Origin: Primulina eburnea
Lineage: Eukaryota > Streptophyta > Magnoliopsida > Lamiales > Gesneriaceae
Reading direction: 5' to 3'
NCBI RefSeq assembly: GCF_022965805.1
Contig: NW_027330861.1
Span: forward strand, 1 to 64,000
DNA: 64,000 bases
Shown here: positions 1 through 13,159 of the stretch, in pieces
Numbering within the stretch: position 1 is the stretch's first letter
Layout of the letters: each line of letters opens with the position of its first letter
Translations under genes and position numbers: made by a program
The notes under the pieces: generated by a model
Told to the model about the DNA's origin: nothing
What the model saw: the letters and a program-made list of their open reading frames with translations, nothing else
Databases searched by the model: none

Positions 1-3000
1 ATTACAACTTTATGTGGCATGTTTACAGGCCCATAAGTAATCCATAAATAGAATCCCTACCCTTCTTAGTCCTAGGCAACCCCAAAATAAATTCCATAGA
101 ATATCAATCCAAGTTCTTTTTAAGAATTGCACGCAAAAGTGTTCCCAAAGTTCTATTGACAACTTCAGTTTGTCCATCTGTTTGAGGATGACAAGTAGTA
201 GATACAACAATATTGAGAAAAGTTTAGCCCATAAAGTAATCCAAAAAGAGAATCCCTCCCCTTCTTAGTCCTAGGCAACCCCCAAAATAAAGTCCATAGA
301 AATGTCATTCCAAGTTCTTTTTAAGAATAGCACGCAAAAGTGTTCCCAAAGTTCTATTGACAACTTCAGTTTGTCCATCCGTTTGAGGATGACAAGTAGT
401 AGATTACAACAATATGGAGCAAAAGTTTAGCCCAAAAATAAAATCCCTTATCCCTTCTTAGTCCTAGGCAACCCTAAAAATAAAGTCCATAGAAATGTCA
501 GTCCATGTTCTTTTTAAGAATAGCACGCAAAAGTGTTCTCAAAGTTCTATTTACAACTTCAGTTTGTCCATCCGTTTGAGGATGACAAGTAGTAGATTAC
601 AACAATATTGAGCAAAGTTTAGCCCATAAAGTAATCCAAAAATAGAATCCCTCCCCTTCTTAGTCCTAGGCAACCCCAAAATAAAGTGCATAGAAATGTC
701 AATCCAAGTTCTTTTTAAGAATAGCACGCAAAAGTGTTCCCAAAGTTCTATTTACAACTTCGGTTTGTCCATCCGTTTGAGGATGACAAGTAGTAGATTA
801 CAACAATATTGAGCAAAGTTTAGCCCATAAAGTAATCCAAAAATAGAATCCCTCCCCTTCTTAGTTCTAGGAAACCCCCAAAATAAAGTGCATAGAAATA
901 TCAATCCAAATTCTTTAAGAATAGCACGCAAAAGTGTTTCCCAAAGTTCTATTTACAACTTCAGTTTGTCCATCCGTTTGAGGATGACAAGTAGTAGATT
1001 ACAACTTTATTGTGCAAAGTTTAGCCCAAAAAGTAATCCATAAATAGAATCCCTCCCTTCTTAGTCCTAGGCAACCCCAAAATAAAGTGCATAGAAATGT
1101 CAGTCCAAGTTCTTTTAAGAATAGCACGCAAAAGGGTTCTCAAAGTTCTATTTACAACTTCAGTTTTTCCATCCAATTGAGGATGACAAGTAGTAGATTA
1201 CAACAATATGGAGCAAAGTTTAGCCCATAAAGTAATCCAAAAATAAAATCTCTCCCCTTTCTTAGTCCTAGGCAACCCCAAAATAAAGTCCATAGAAATG
1301 TCAGTCCAAGTTCTTTTTAACAGTAGCACGCAAAATTGTTCTCAAATTTCTATTTACAACTTCAGTTTGTCCATCCGTTTGAGGATGACAAGTAGTAGAT
1401 TACAACAATATTGAGCAAAGTTTAGCCCATAAAGTAATCCATAAATAGAATTCCTCCCCTTCTTAGTCCTTGGCAACCCCAAAATAAAGTCCAGAGAAAT
1501 GTCAATCCCAGTTCTTTTTAAGAATAGCACGCAAAAGTGTTCCCAAAGTTCTATTGACAACTTCAGTTTGTCCATCTGTTTGAGGATGACAAGTAGTAGA
1601 TTACAACAATATGGAGCAAATTTAGCCCATAAAGTAATCCAAAAATAAAATCCCTCCCCTTCTTAGTCCTAGGCAACCCCAAAATAAATTCAATAGAAAT
1701 GTCAGTCCAAGTTCTTTTTAACAGTAGCACGCAAAATTGTTCTCAAAGTTCTTTTACAACTTCAGTTTGTCCATCCGTTTGAGGATGACAAGTAGTAGAT
1801 TACAACAATATTGAGCAAAGTTTAGCCCATAAAGTAATCCATAAATAGAATCCTCCCCTTCTTAGTCCTAGGCAACCCCAAAATAAAGTCCATAGAAATG
1901 TCAATCCAAGTTCTTTTAAGAATAGCACGCAAAAGTGTTCCCAAAGTTCTATTGACAACTTCAGTTTGTCCATCTGTTTGAGGATGACAAGTAGTAGAGT
2001 TACAACTTTATTGTGCAAATGTTTAGCCCATAAAGTAATCCATAAATAGAATCCCTACCCTTCTTAGTCCTAGGCAACCCCAAAATAAATTCCATAGAAA
2101 TATCAATCCAAGTTCTTTTTAAGAATTGCACGCAAAAGTGTTCCCAAAGTTCTATTGACAACTTCAGTTTGTCCATCTGTTTGAGGATGACAAGTAGTAA
2201 ATTACAACAATATTGAGCAAAGTTTAGCTCATAAAGTAATCCAAAAATAGAATCCCTCCCCTTCTTAGTCCAAGGCAACCCAAAATAAAGTCCATAGAAA
2301 TGTCAATCCAAGTTCTTTTTAAGAATAGCCCGCAAAAGTGTTCCCAAAGTTCTATTGACAACTTCAGTTTGTCCATCCGTTTGAGGATGACAAGTAATAA
2401 ATTACAACAATATGGAGCAAAGTTTAGCCCATAAAGTAATCCAAAAATAAAATCCCTCCCCTTCTTAGTCCTAGGCAACTCCAAAATAAAGTCCATAGAA
2501 ATGTCAGTCCAAGTTCTTTTTAAGAATAGCACGCAAAAGTGTTCCCAAAGTTCTATTTACAACTTCAGTTTGTCCATCCGTTTGAGGATGACAAGTAATC
2601 CAAAAATAGAATCCCTCCCCTTCTTAGTCCTAGGCAACCCCAAAATAAAGACCATAGAAATGTCAGTCCAAGTTCTTTTAACAGTAGCACGCAAAAGTGT
2701 TTTCAAAGTTCTATTTACAACTTCAGTTTGTCCATCCGTTTGAGGATGACAAGTAGTAGATTACAACAATATTGAGCAAAGTTTAGCCCATAAAGTAATC
2801 CATAAATAGAATCCCTCCCCTTCTTAGTCCTAGGCAACCCCAAAATAAAGTCCATAGAAATGTCAATCCCAGTTCTTTTTAAGAATAGCATGCAAAAGTG
2901 TTCCCAAAGTTCTATTGACAACTTCAGTTTGTCCATCCGTTTGAGGGACAAGTAGTAGATTACAACAATATGGAGCAAAGTTTAGCCCATAAAGTAATCC

Positions 3001-6000
3001 AAGAGTAAAATCCATCCCCTTCTTAGTCCTAGGCAACCCCAAAATAAAGTCCATAGAAATGTCCGTCCAAGTTCTTTTTAAGAATAGCACGCAAAAGTGT
3101 TCCCAAAGTTCTATTGACAACTTCAGTTTGTCCATCCGTTTGAGGATGACAAGTAGTAGATTACAACAATATGGAGCAAAGTTTAGCCCATAAAGTAATC
3201 CAAAAAAAAATCCCTCCCCTTCTTAGTCCTAGGCAACCCCAAAATAAAGTCCATAGAAATGTCAGTCCAGGTTCTTTTTAAGAATAGCACGCAAAAGTGT
3301 TCTCAAAGTTCTATTTACAACTTCAGTTTGTCCATCCGTTTGAGGATGACAAGTAGTAGATTACAACAATATTGAGCAAAGTTTAGCCCATAAAGTAATC
3401 CAAAAATAGAATCCCTCCCCTTCTTAGTCCTAGGCAACCCCAAAATAAAGTCCATAGAAATGTCAATCCAAGTTCTTTTTAAGAATAGCACGCAAAAGTG
3501 TTCGCAAAGTTCTATTGACAACTTCAGTTTGTCCATCCTGTTTGAGGATGACAAGTAGTAGATTACAACAATATTGAGCAAAGTTTAGCCCATAAAGTAA
3601 TCCAAAAATAGAATCCCTCCCCTTCTTAGTCCTAGGCAACCCCAAAATAAAGTCCATAGAAATGTCATTCCAAGTTCTTTTTAAGAATAGCACGCAAAAG
3701 TGTTCCCAAAGTTCTATTGACAACTTCAGTTTGTCCATCCGTTTGAGGATGACAAGTAGTAGATTACAACAATATGGAGCAAAGTTTAGCCCATAAAGTA
3801 ATCCAAAAATAGAATCCCTCCCCTTCTTAGTCCTAGGCAACCCCAAAATAAAGTTCATAGAAATGTCAATCCAAGTTCTTTTTAAGAATAGCACGCAAAA
3901 GTGTTCCCAAAGTTCTATTGACAACTTCAGTTTGTCCATCCGTTTGAGGATGACAAGTAGTAGATTACAACAATATGGAGCAAATTTTAGCCCATAAAGT
4001 AATCCAAAAATAAAATCCCTCCCTTCTTAGTCCTAGGCAACCCCAAAATAAAGTCCATAGAAATGTCAATCCAAGTTCTTTTTAAGAATAGCACGCAAAA
4101 GTGTTCCCAAAGTTCTATTGACAACTTCAGTTTGTCCATCCGTTTGAGGATGACAAGTAGTAGATTACAACAATATGGAGCAAAAGTTTAGCCCATAAAG
4201 TAATCCAAAAATAAAATTCCTCCCCTTCTTAGTCCTAGGCAACCCCAAAATAAAGTGCATAGAAATGTCAGTCCAAGTTCTTTTTAAGAATAGCACGCAA
4301 AAGTGTTCCCAAAGTTCTATTTACAACTTCAGTTTGTCCATCCGTTTGAGGATGACAAGTAGTAGATTACAACTTTATTGTGCAAAGTTTAGCCCATAAA
4401 GTAATCCATAAATAGAATCCCTGCCCTTCTTAGTCCTAGGCAACCCCAAAATAAAGTCCATAGAAATATCAATCCAAGTTCTTTTTAAGAATAGCACGCA
4501 AAAGTGTTCCCAAAGTTCTATTGACAACTTCAGTTTGTCCATCTGTTTGAGGATGACAAGTAGTAGATTACAACAATATTGAGCAAAGTTTAGCTCATAA
4601 AGTAATCCAAAATAGAATCCCTCCCCTTCTTAGTCCAAGGCAACCCCAAAATAAAGTCCATAGAAATGTCAATCCAAGTTCTCTTTAAGAATAGCACGCA
4701 AAAGTGTTCCCAAAGTTCTATTGACAACTTCCGTTTTTCCATCCGTTTGAGGATGACAAGTAATAGATTACAACAATATGGAGCAAAGTTTAGCCCATAA
4801 AGTAATCCAAAAATAAAATCCCTCCCCTTCTTAGTCCTAGGCAACCCCAAAATAAAGTCCATAGAAATGTCAGTCCAAGTTCTTTTTAAGAATAGCACGC
4901 AAAAGTGTTCCCAAAGTTCTATTTACAATCTTCAGTTTGTCCATCCGTTTGAGGATGACAAGTAATCCAAAAATAGAATACCTCCCCTTCTTAGTCCTAG
5001 GCAACCCCAAAATAAAGTCCATAGATATGTCAGTCCAAATTCTTTTTAACAGTAGCACGCAAAAGTGTTCTCAAAGTTCTATTTACAACTTCAGTTTGTC
5101 CGTCCGTTTGAGGATGACAAGTAGTAGATTACAACAATATTGAGCAAAGTTTAGCCCATAAAATAATCTAAAAATAGAATCCCTCCCCTTCTTAGTCCTA
5201 GGCAACCCCAAAATAAAGTCCATAGAAATGTCAATCCAAGTTCTTTTTAAGAATAGCACACAAAAGTGTTCGCAAAGTTCTATTGACAACTTCAGTTTGT
5301 CCATCTGTTTGAGGATGACAAGTAGTAGATTACAACAATATTGAGAAAAGTTTAGCCCATAAAGTAATCCAAAAATAGAATCCCTCCCCTTCTTAGTCCT
5401 AGGCAACCCCAAAATAAAGTCCATAGAAATGTCATTCCAAGTTCTTTTTAAGAATAGCACGCAAAAGTGTTCCCAAAGTTCTATTGACAACTTCAGTTTG
5501 TCCATCCGTTTGAGGATGACAAGTAGTAGATTACAACAATATGGAGCAAAGTTTAGCCCGTAAAGTAATCCAAAAATAAAATCCCTCCCCTTCTTGGTCC
5601 TAGGCAACCCTAAAATAAAGTCCATAGAAATGTCAGTCCATGTTCTTTTTAAGAATAGCACGCAAAAGTGTTCTCAAAGTTCTATTTACAACTTCAGTTT
5701 GTCCATCCGTTTGAGGATGACAAGTAGTAGATTACAACAATATTGAGCAAATTTTAGCCCATAAAGTAATCCAAAAATAGAATCCCTCCCCTTCTTAGTC
5801 CTAGGCAACCCCAAAATAAAGTGCATAGAAATGTCAATCCAAGTTCTTTTTTAGAATAGCACGCAAAAGTGTTCCCAAAGTTCTATTTACAACTTCGGTT
5901 TGTCCATCCGTTTGAGGATGACAAGTAGTAGATTACAACAATATTGAGCAAGGTTTAGCCCATAAAGTAATCCAAAATAGAATCCCTCCCCTTCTTAGTT

Positions 6001-9000
6001 CTAGGAAACCCCAAAATAAAGTGCATAGAAATATCAATCCAAATTCTTTTAAGAATAGCACGCAAAAGTGTTCCCAAAGTTCTATTTACAACTTCAGTTT
6101 GTCCATCCGTTTGAGGATGACAAGTAGTAGATTACAACTTATTGTGCAAAGTTTAGCCCAAAAGTAATCCATAAATAGAATCCCTCCCTTCTTAGTCCTA
6201 GGCAACCCCAAAATAAAGTGCATAGAAATGTCAGTCCAAGTTCTTTTAAGAATAGCACGCAAAAGGGTTCTCAAAGTTCTATTTACAACTTCAGTTTGTC
6301 CATCCAATTGAGGATGACAAGTAGTAGATTACAACAATATGGAGCAAAGTTTAGCCCATAAAGTAATCCAAAAATAAAATCTCTCCCCTTCTTAGTCCTA
6401 GGCAACCCCAAAATAAAGTCCATAGAAATGTCAGTCCAAGTTCTTTTTAACAGTAGCACGCAAAATTGTTCTCAAATTTCTATTTACAACTTCAGTTTGT
6501 CCATCCGTTTGAGGATGACAAGTAGTAGATTACAACAATATTGAGCAAAGTTTAGCCCATAAAGTAATCCATAAATAGAATTCCTCCCCTTCTTAGTCCT
6601 TGGCAACCCCAAAATAAAGTCCAGAGAAATGTCAATCCCAGTTCTTTTTAAGAATAGCACGCAAAAGTGTTCCCAAAGTTCTATTGACAACTTCAGTTTG
6701 TCCATCCGTTTGAGGATGAAGAGTAGTAGATTACAACAATATGGAGCAAATTTAGCCCATAAAGTAATCCAAAAATAAAATCCCTCCCCTTCTTAGTCCT
6801 AGGCAACCCCAAAATAAATTCAATAGAAATGTCAGTCCAAGTTCTTTTAACAGTAGCACGCAAAATTGTTCTCAAAGTTCTTTTTACAACTTCAGTTTGT
6901 CCATCCGTTTGAGGATGACAAGTAGTAGATTACAACAATATTGAGCAAAGTTTAGCCCATAAAGTAATCCATAAATAGAATCCTCCCCTTCTTAGTCCTA
7001 GGCAACCCCAAAATAAAGTCCATAGAAATGTCAATCCCAGTTCTTTTTAAGAATAGCACGCAAAAGTGTTCCCAAAGTTCTATTGACAACTTCAGTTTGT
7101 CCATCTGTTTGAGGATGACAAGTAGTAGATTACAACTTATTGTGCAAAGTTTAGCCCATAAAGTAATCCATAAATAGAATCCCTACCCTTCTTAGTCCTA
7201 GGCAACCCCTAAAATAAAGTCCATAGAAATGTCAGTCCATGTTCTTTTTAAGAATAGCACGCAAAAGTGTTCTCAAAGTTCTATTTACAACTTCAGTTTG
7301 TCCATCCGTTTGAGGATGACAAGTAGTAGATTACAACAATATTGAGCAAAGTTTAGCCCATAAAATAATCCAAAAATAGAATCACTCCCCTTCTTAGTCC
7401 TAGGCAACCCCAAAATAAAGTCCATAGAAATGTCAATCCAAGTTCTTTTTAAGAATAGCACACAAAAGTGTTCGCAAAGTTCTATTGACAACTTCAGTTT
7501 GTCCATCTGTTTGAGGATGACAAGTAGTAGATTACAACAATATTGAGAAAAGTTTAGCCCATAAAGTAATCCAAAAATAGAATCCCTCCCCTTCTTAGTC
7601 CTAGGCAACCCCAAAATAAAGTCCATAGAAATGTCATTCCAAGTTCTTTTTAAGAATAGCACGCAAAAGTGTTCCCAAAGTTCTATTGACAACTTCAGTT
7701 TGTCCATCCGTTTGAGGATGACAAGTAGTAGATTACAACAATATGGAGCAAAGTTTAGTCCGTAAAGTAATCCAAAAATAAAATCCCTCCCCTTCTTAGT
7801 CCTAGGCAACCCTAAAATAAAGTCCATAGAAATGTCAGTCCATGTTCTTTTTAAGAATAGCACGCAAAAGTGTTCTCAAAGTTCTATTTACAACTTCAGT
7901 TTGTCCATCCGTTTGAGGATGACAAGTAGTAGATTACAACAATATTGAGCAAAGTTTAGCCCATAAAGTAATCCAAAAATAGAATCCCTCCCCTTCTTAG
8001 TCCTAGGCAACCCCAAAATAAAGTGCATAGAAATGTCAATCCAAGTTCTTTTTAAGAATAGCACGCAAAAGTGTTCCCAAAGTTCTATTTACAACTTCGG
8101 TTTGTCCATCCGTTTGAGGATGACAAGTAGTAGATTACAACAATATTGAGCAAAGTTTAGCCCATAAAGTAATCCAAAAATAGAATCTCTCCCCTTCTTA
8201 GTTCTAGGCAACCCCAAAATAAAGTGCATAGAAATATCAATCCAAATTCTTTTAAGAATAGCACGCAAAAGTGTTCCCAAAGTTCTATTTACAACTTCAG
8301 TTTGTCCATCCGTTTGAGGATGACAAGTAGTAGATTACAACTTTATTGTGCAAAGTTTAGCCCAAAAAGTAATCCATAAATAGAATCCCTCCCTTCTTAG
8401 TCCTAGGCAACCCCAAAATAAAGTGCATAGAAATGTCAGTCCAAGTTCTTTTAAGAATAGCACGCAAAAGGGTTCTCAAAGTTCTATTTACAACTTTAGT
8501 TTGTCCATCCGTTTGAGGATGACAAGTAGTAGATTACAACAATATGGAGCAAAGTTTAGCCCATAAAGTAATCCAAAAATAAAATCTCTCCCCTTGTTAG
8601 TCCTAGGCAACCCCAAAATAAAGTCCATAGAAATGTCAGTCCAAGTTCTTTTTAACAGTAGCACGCAAAATTGTTCTCAAATTTCTATTTACAACTTCAG
8701 TTTGTCCATCCGTTTGAGGATGACAAGTAGTAGATTACAACAATATTGAGCAAAGTTTAGCCCATAAAGTAATCCATAAATAGAATCCCTCCCCTTCTTA
8801 GTCCTAGGCAACCCCAAAATAAAGTCCATAGAAATGTCAATCACAGTTCTTTTTAAGAATAGCACGCAAAAGTGTTCCCAAAGTTCTATTGACAACTTCA
8901 GTTTGTCCATCCGTTTGAGGATGACAAGTAGTAGATTACAACAATATGGAGCAAAGTTTAGCCCATAAAGTAATCCAAAAATAAAATCCCTCCCCTTCTT

Positions 9001-11285
9001 AGTCCTAGGCAACCCCAAAATAAATTCAATAGAAATGTCAGTCCAAGTTCTTTTTAACAGTAGCACGCAAAATTGTTCTCAAAGTTCTATTTACAACTTC
9101 AGTTTGTCCATCCGTTTGAGGATGACAAGTAGTAGATTACAACAATATTGAGCAAAGTTTAGCCCATAAAGTAATCCATAAATAGAATCTCTCCCCTTCT
9201 TAGTCCTAGGCAACCCCAAAATAAAGTCCATAGAAATGTCAATCCCAGTTCTTTTTAAGAATAGCACGCAAAAGTGTTCCCAAAGTTCTATTGACAACTT
9301 CAGTTTGTCCATCCGTTTGAGGATGACAAGTAGTAGATTACAACAATATTGAGCAAAGTTTAGCCCATAAAGTAATCCAAAAATAGAATCCCTCCCCTTC
9401 TTAGTCCTAGGCAACCCCAAAATAAAGTCCATAGAAATGTCAATCCAAGTTCTTTTTAAGAATAGCACGCAAAAGTGTTCCCAAAGTTCTATTGACAACT
9501 TCAGTTTGTCCATCTGTTTGAGAATGACAAGTAGTAGATTACAACAATATTGAGCAAATTTTAGCCCATAAAGAATCCAAAAATAGAATCCCTCCCCTTC
9601 TTAGTCCTAGGCAACCCCAAAATAAAGTCCATAGAAATGTCAATCCAAGTTCTTTTTAAGAATAGCACGCAAAAGTGTTCCCAAAGTTCTATTGACAACT
9701 TCAGTTTGTCCATCCGTTTGAGGATGACAAGTAGTAGATTACAACAATATGGAGCAAAGTTTAGCCCGTAAAGTAATCCAAAAATAAAATCCCTCCCCTT
9801 CTTAGTCCTAGGCAACCCCAAAATAAAGTCCATAGAAATGTCAGTCCAAGTTCTTTTTAAGAATAGCACGCAAAAGTGTTCTCAAAGTTCTATTTACAAC
9901 TTCAGTTTGTCCATCCGTTTGAGGATGACAAGTAGTAGATTACAACAATATTGAGCAAAGTTTAGCCCATAAAGAAATCCAAAAATAGAATCCCTCCCCT
10001 TCTTAGTCCTAGGCAACCCCAAAATAAAGTCCATAGAAATGTCAATCCAAGTTCTTTTTAAAAATAGCACGCAAAAGTGTTCCCAAAGTTCTATTTACAA
10101 CTTCAGTTTGTCCATCCGTTTGAGGATGACAAGTAGTAGATTACAACTTTATTGTGCAAATTTTAGCCCATAAAGTAATCCATAAATAGAATCCCTCCCC
10201 TTCTTAGTCCTAGGCAACCCCAAAATAAAGTCCATAGAAATGTCAGTCCAAGTTCTTTTTAAGAATAGCACGCAAAAGTGTTCTCAAAGTTCTATTTACA
10301 ACTTCAGTTTGTCCATCCGTTTGAGGATGACAAGTAGTAGATTACAACAATATGGAGCAAAGTTTAGCCCATAAAGTAATCCAGAAATAGAATCCCTCCC
10401 CTTCTTAGTCCTAGGCAACCCCAAAATAAAGTCCATAGAAATGTCAATCCAAGTTCTTTTTAAGAATAGAACGCAAAAGTGTTCCCAAAGTTCTATTGAC
10501 AATTTCAGTTTGTCTATCCGTTTGAGGATGACAAGTAGTAGATTACAACAATATGGAGCAAAGTTTAGCCCATAAAGTAATCCAAAAATAAAATCCCTCC
10601 CTTCTTAGTCCTAGGCAACCCCAAAATAAAGTCCATAGAAATGTCAATCCAAGTTCTTTTTAAGAATAGCACGTAAAAGTGTTCCCAAAGTTCTATTGAC
10701 AACTTCAGTTTGTCCATCCGTTTGAGGATGACAAGTAGTAGATTACAACAATATGGAGCAAAGTTTAGCCCATAAAGTAATCCAAAAATAAAATCCCTCC
10801 CCTTCTTAGTCCTAGGCAACCCCAAAATAAAGTGCATAGAAATGTCAGTCCAAGTTCTTTTAAGAATAGCACGCAAAAGTGTTCCCAAAGTTCTATTTAC
10901 AACTTCAGTTTGTCCATCCGTTTGAGGATGACAAGTAGTAGATTACAACTTTATTGTGCAAAGTTTAGCCCATAAAGTAATCCATAAATAGAATCCCTAC
11001 CCTTCTTAGTCCTAGGCAACCCCAAAATAAAGTCCATAGAAATGTCAATCCAAGTTCTTTTTAAGAATAGCACGCAAAAGTGTTTTCAAAGTTCTATTGA
11101 CAACTTCAGTTTGTCCATCTGTTTGAGGATGACAAGTAGTAGATTACAACAATATTGAGCAAAGTTTAGCCCATAAAGTAATCCAAAAATAGAATCCCTC
11201 CCCTTCTTAGTCTTAGGCAACCCCAAAATAAAGTCCATAGAAATGTCAATCCAAGTTCTTTTTAAAAATAGCACGCAAAAGTGTT
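1..11285 (-). repeat. ~201-bp satellite array, block 1 (integrase-derived)
   Basis: About 56 head-to-tail units with a period near 201 bp; for example the landmark ttctatt recurs at 152, 352, 545, 746 and 947. Read on the minus strand, each unit encodes [17 protein letters not shown] and, in another frame, [16 protein letters not shown]. Both are integrase motifs found in the CRM-type pol ORF at 28980-31337. Units differ at a few diagnostic sites: acaatattgagc, acaatatggagc or actttattgtgc; gacaac or tacaac before the attcagt region; gtcaatcc or gtcagtcc. Multi-unit blocks are duplicated within the array. The many 60-190-aa ORFs on the minus strand exist because 201 is divisible by 3; I do not regard them as genes. 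The array continues off the left edge and ends at the TSD gtgtt of the next element. Confidence 0.95.
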
Positions 11286-11802
11286 TGTGGGGACCCGGAC
11301 GCTAATCAAGTTCTTAATCATAAATGGGACTAATTAATCAATTAAAAACAGGGTCTAAAATTTTTTTTTTTTTAAAATACGGAACGTAGTGACATACAAC
11401 ATATATACATATCAGTATATAAAATACAAATCCTGTATTTCAACATTTATTCAAGCTAGGGTTTAAAACTAAAGTCAAGTGTTTAACCCTACAACTAGTA
11501 CAAGTCCGGTGCCACCACTCTAATCACGATCTAGCTCTTCATCTCCTCGACCCTGGACCTGTCCCACCTGTTGTCAAGTACACATACAGAAAAGACAACA
11601 GCCGGATAACTCCGGTGAGAATAAATCCCTAGTATAAATCAACGAAACATGCAATCATATAAACAAATATCAAGCATGTAATCAGGTAACAGAATATGTA
11701 ACAAATCTGAAACATAATCAATATCATGCTGTCGACAATACTCGTAGTTCTACAATTCAGACTAGACTCAATCCTAGTCTAGGGATCCCGGTTTCCAGAT
11801 GT

Positions 11803-11986
11803 GGTATTCCTATATCGAATTCCATAAAGTATGGAATCATAATCTCTATTACTCGATATAACCAGTGCCCCGGTATTCCTATATCGAATTCCGTAATAGA
11901 AGAATTCCAACCCCTTTACTCGATATAACCAAATATGGTGTTCCTATATCGAATTCCGTAATGGATTCCATTACTCGATATAACCA
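11803..11986. repeat. Three tandem ~62-bp hairpin repeats in LTR
   Basis: Three adjacent copies, each opening with ttcctatatcgaattcc and closing with ttactcgatata. The arms tatatcga and tcgatata are inverted, so each unit can fold as a stem-loop. The same array is at 20246-20430 in the other LTR. Function unknown. Confidence 0.75.
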
Positions 11987-12825
11987 TACATCCAGTGTCC
12001 TGACCTAACCGTCATGGACTGTAGCTCTATTGCTAGCATCCTATCTTGTGACATTGTGCAATGTGCCATGGCGATACCACCACTATCCGGCACGGTGTGT
12101 CACAAGACAATTCAACCAATACCTGTTGTCTAATATCAAGAGAACAAGTATATTAATCAAATCAATGCAAATATCCATGCAATAAAGTAAAGTATGTGAT
12201 TTAGGGAAACCCAAGTCTAAACCGACTCAAGTCCATCTCCCAATACCACATTGACTTATATCTTTCGTTGCAGTCTCGGTTTCCTACTCAGTCGAAGTCT
12301 TGAATTCACAGTTTGTCTGGTAATGACAATATCAATAATCTTATGTCAATATACCACTCGAGTCAATAACAATCTGATAAATCTTGATTTAATTCAAAAT
12401 CAACGTCATAACGGTACAATCTCCATAATCCCGTCAATACCATTTCACCAGATAATAGTTACACTCCATAACCCATATCCAGTATAATCTATAATCCAAT
12501 CACAATTCAACTCTATCCGGTATAACTCAATATACCCTAAAAATTCATAAAAATTCCATAATCAGTCCGTTTCTCAGTCTGACTTCGATTCTACGATGTC
12601 TAACATATCAAGAACATCATATATGAATTCCATTCAATTCTGACAACAGCAAAATATCAAAGCATGTCAAAACGTAGCAAAACTTACGTCCAGTTGTAGC
12701 CTACGTTGCTAGGAACTCAGTACCGAAGTCGAATTTAAAATCTAACGGACGGATTTCTCATAATCAAATTGAACGTGATTTCTCCCCGGAAACTTTCGTT
12801 CTTTTCCTCTGAGATTCTGAGGAAA

Positions 12826-12946
12826 TCTCGCTCGGGCGGACATAAATTTCCGCGAGCACAAACTTCCGCCTGGGCGAGTAATTCTCGGCCTTCTTCCACT
12901 AGGCACTCGCGCTCGGGCGGTTAAAAACTTCCGCCCGGGCGCGCCA
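12826..12946. repeat. GC-rich hairpin cluster in 3' LTR
   Basis: Repeats of the form cgctcgggcgg, a short A/T-rich spacer, then ccgcccgggcg, giving 10-12-bp stems. This copy has fewer units than the sister LTR (21366-21538). Confidence 0.7.
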
Positions 12947-13062
12947 TCTTCGCCCAACAATTTAGTCTTCTCAAATTAATCTCAAAATGGTCCGGGTTAT
13001 AATCGTGTCCACTAAAAATCAATAATCTCAGATTAACATGATATCAAATCTTGGGCATTACA

Positions 13063-13075
13063 TTTCTCCCCCCCT
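13063..13075 (-). other. Polypurine tract (PPT) of the Tekay-like element
   Basis: A pyrimidine run on the + strand directly beside the LTR end; on the minus strand it is a run of G followed by agaaa, then TGTAATGCC. This is the expected primer for plus-strand DNA synthesis. Confidence 0.85.
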
Positions 13076-13159
13076 AAGATACGATTTCGTCCTCGAAATC
13101 ACAAACTATCAATCGTATTAATAAGGAGTATGTATACAAACACTGTATCAAAATTTACA

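Larger units (their letters stand above)
11286..13062 (-). repeat. 3' LTR of the Tekay-like element
   Basis: 1,777 bp, starting tgtggggacccgg and ending ggcattaca on the + strand. It is closely similar to 19730-21655 but about 149 bp shorter. The missing parts are the (TA)n tract with its flank and about one GC-hairpin unit. It contains three tandem ~62-bp hairpin repeats (11803-11986), the conserved block around 11597-11620, and the GC-hairpin cluster at about 12826-12946. Short ORFs inside are chance. Confidence 0.93.

Noticed and set aside
5083..7863. Long minus-strand ORFs of 100-190 aa in the satellite as genes
   Set aside because: They are tandem copies of one rearranged integrase fragment and are open because the unit length is a multiple of three; they have no start context or domain of their own.
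1..11285. CRISPR-like array
   Set aside because: Units are contiguous 201-bp repeats without spacers, and the context is eukaryotic retrotransposon DNA.
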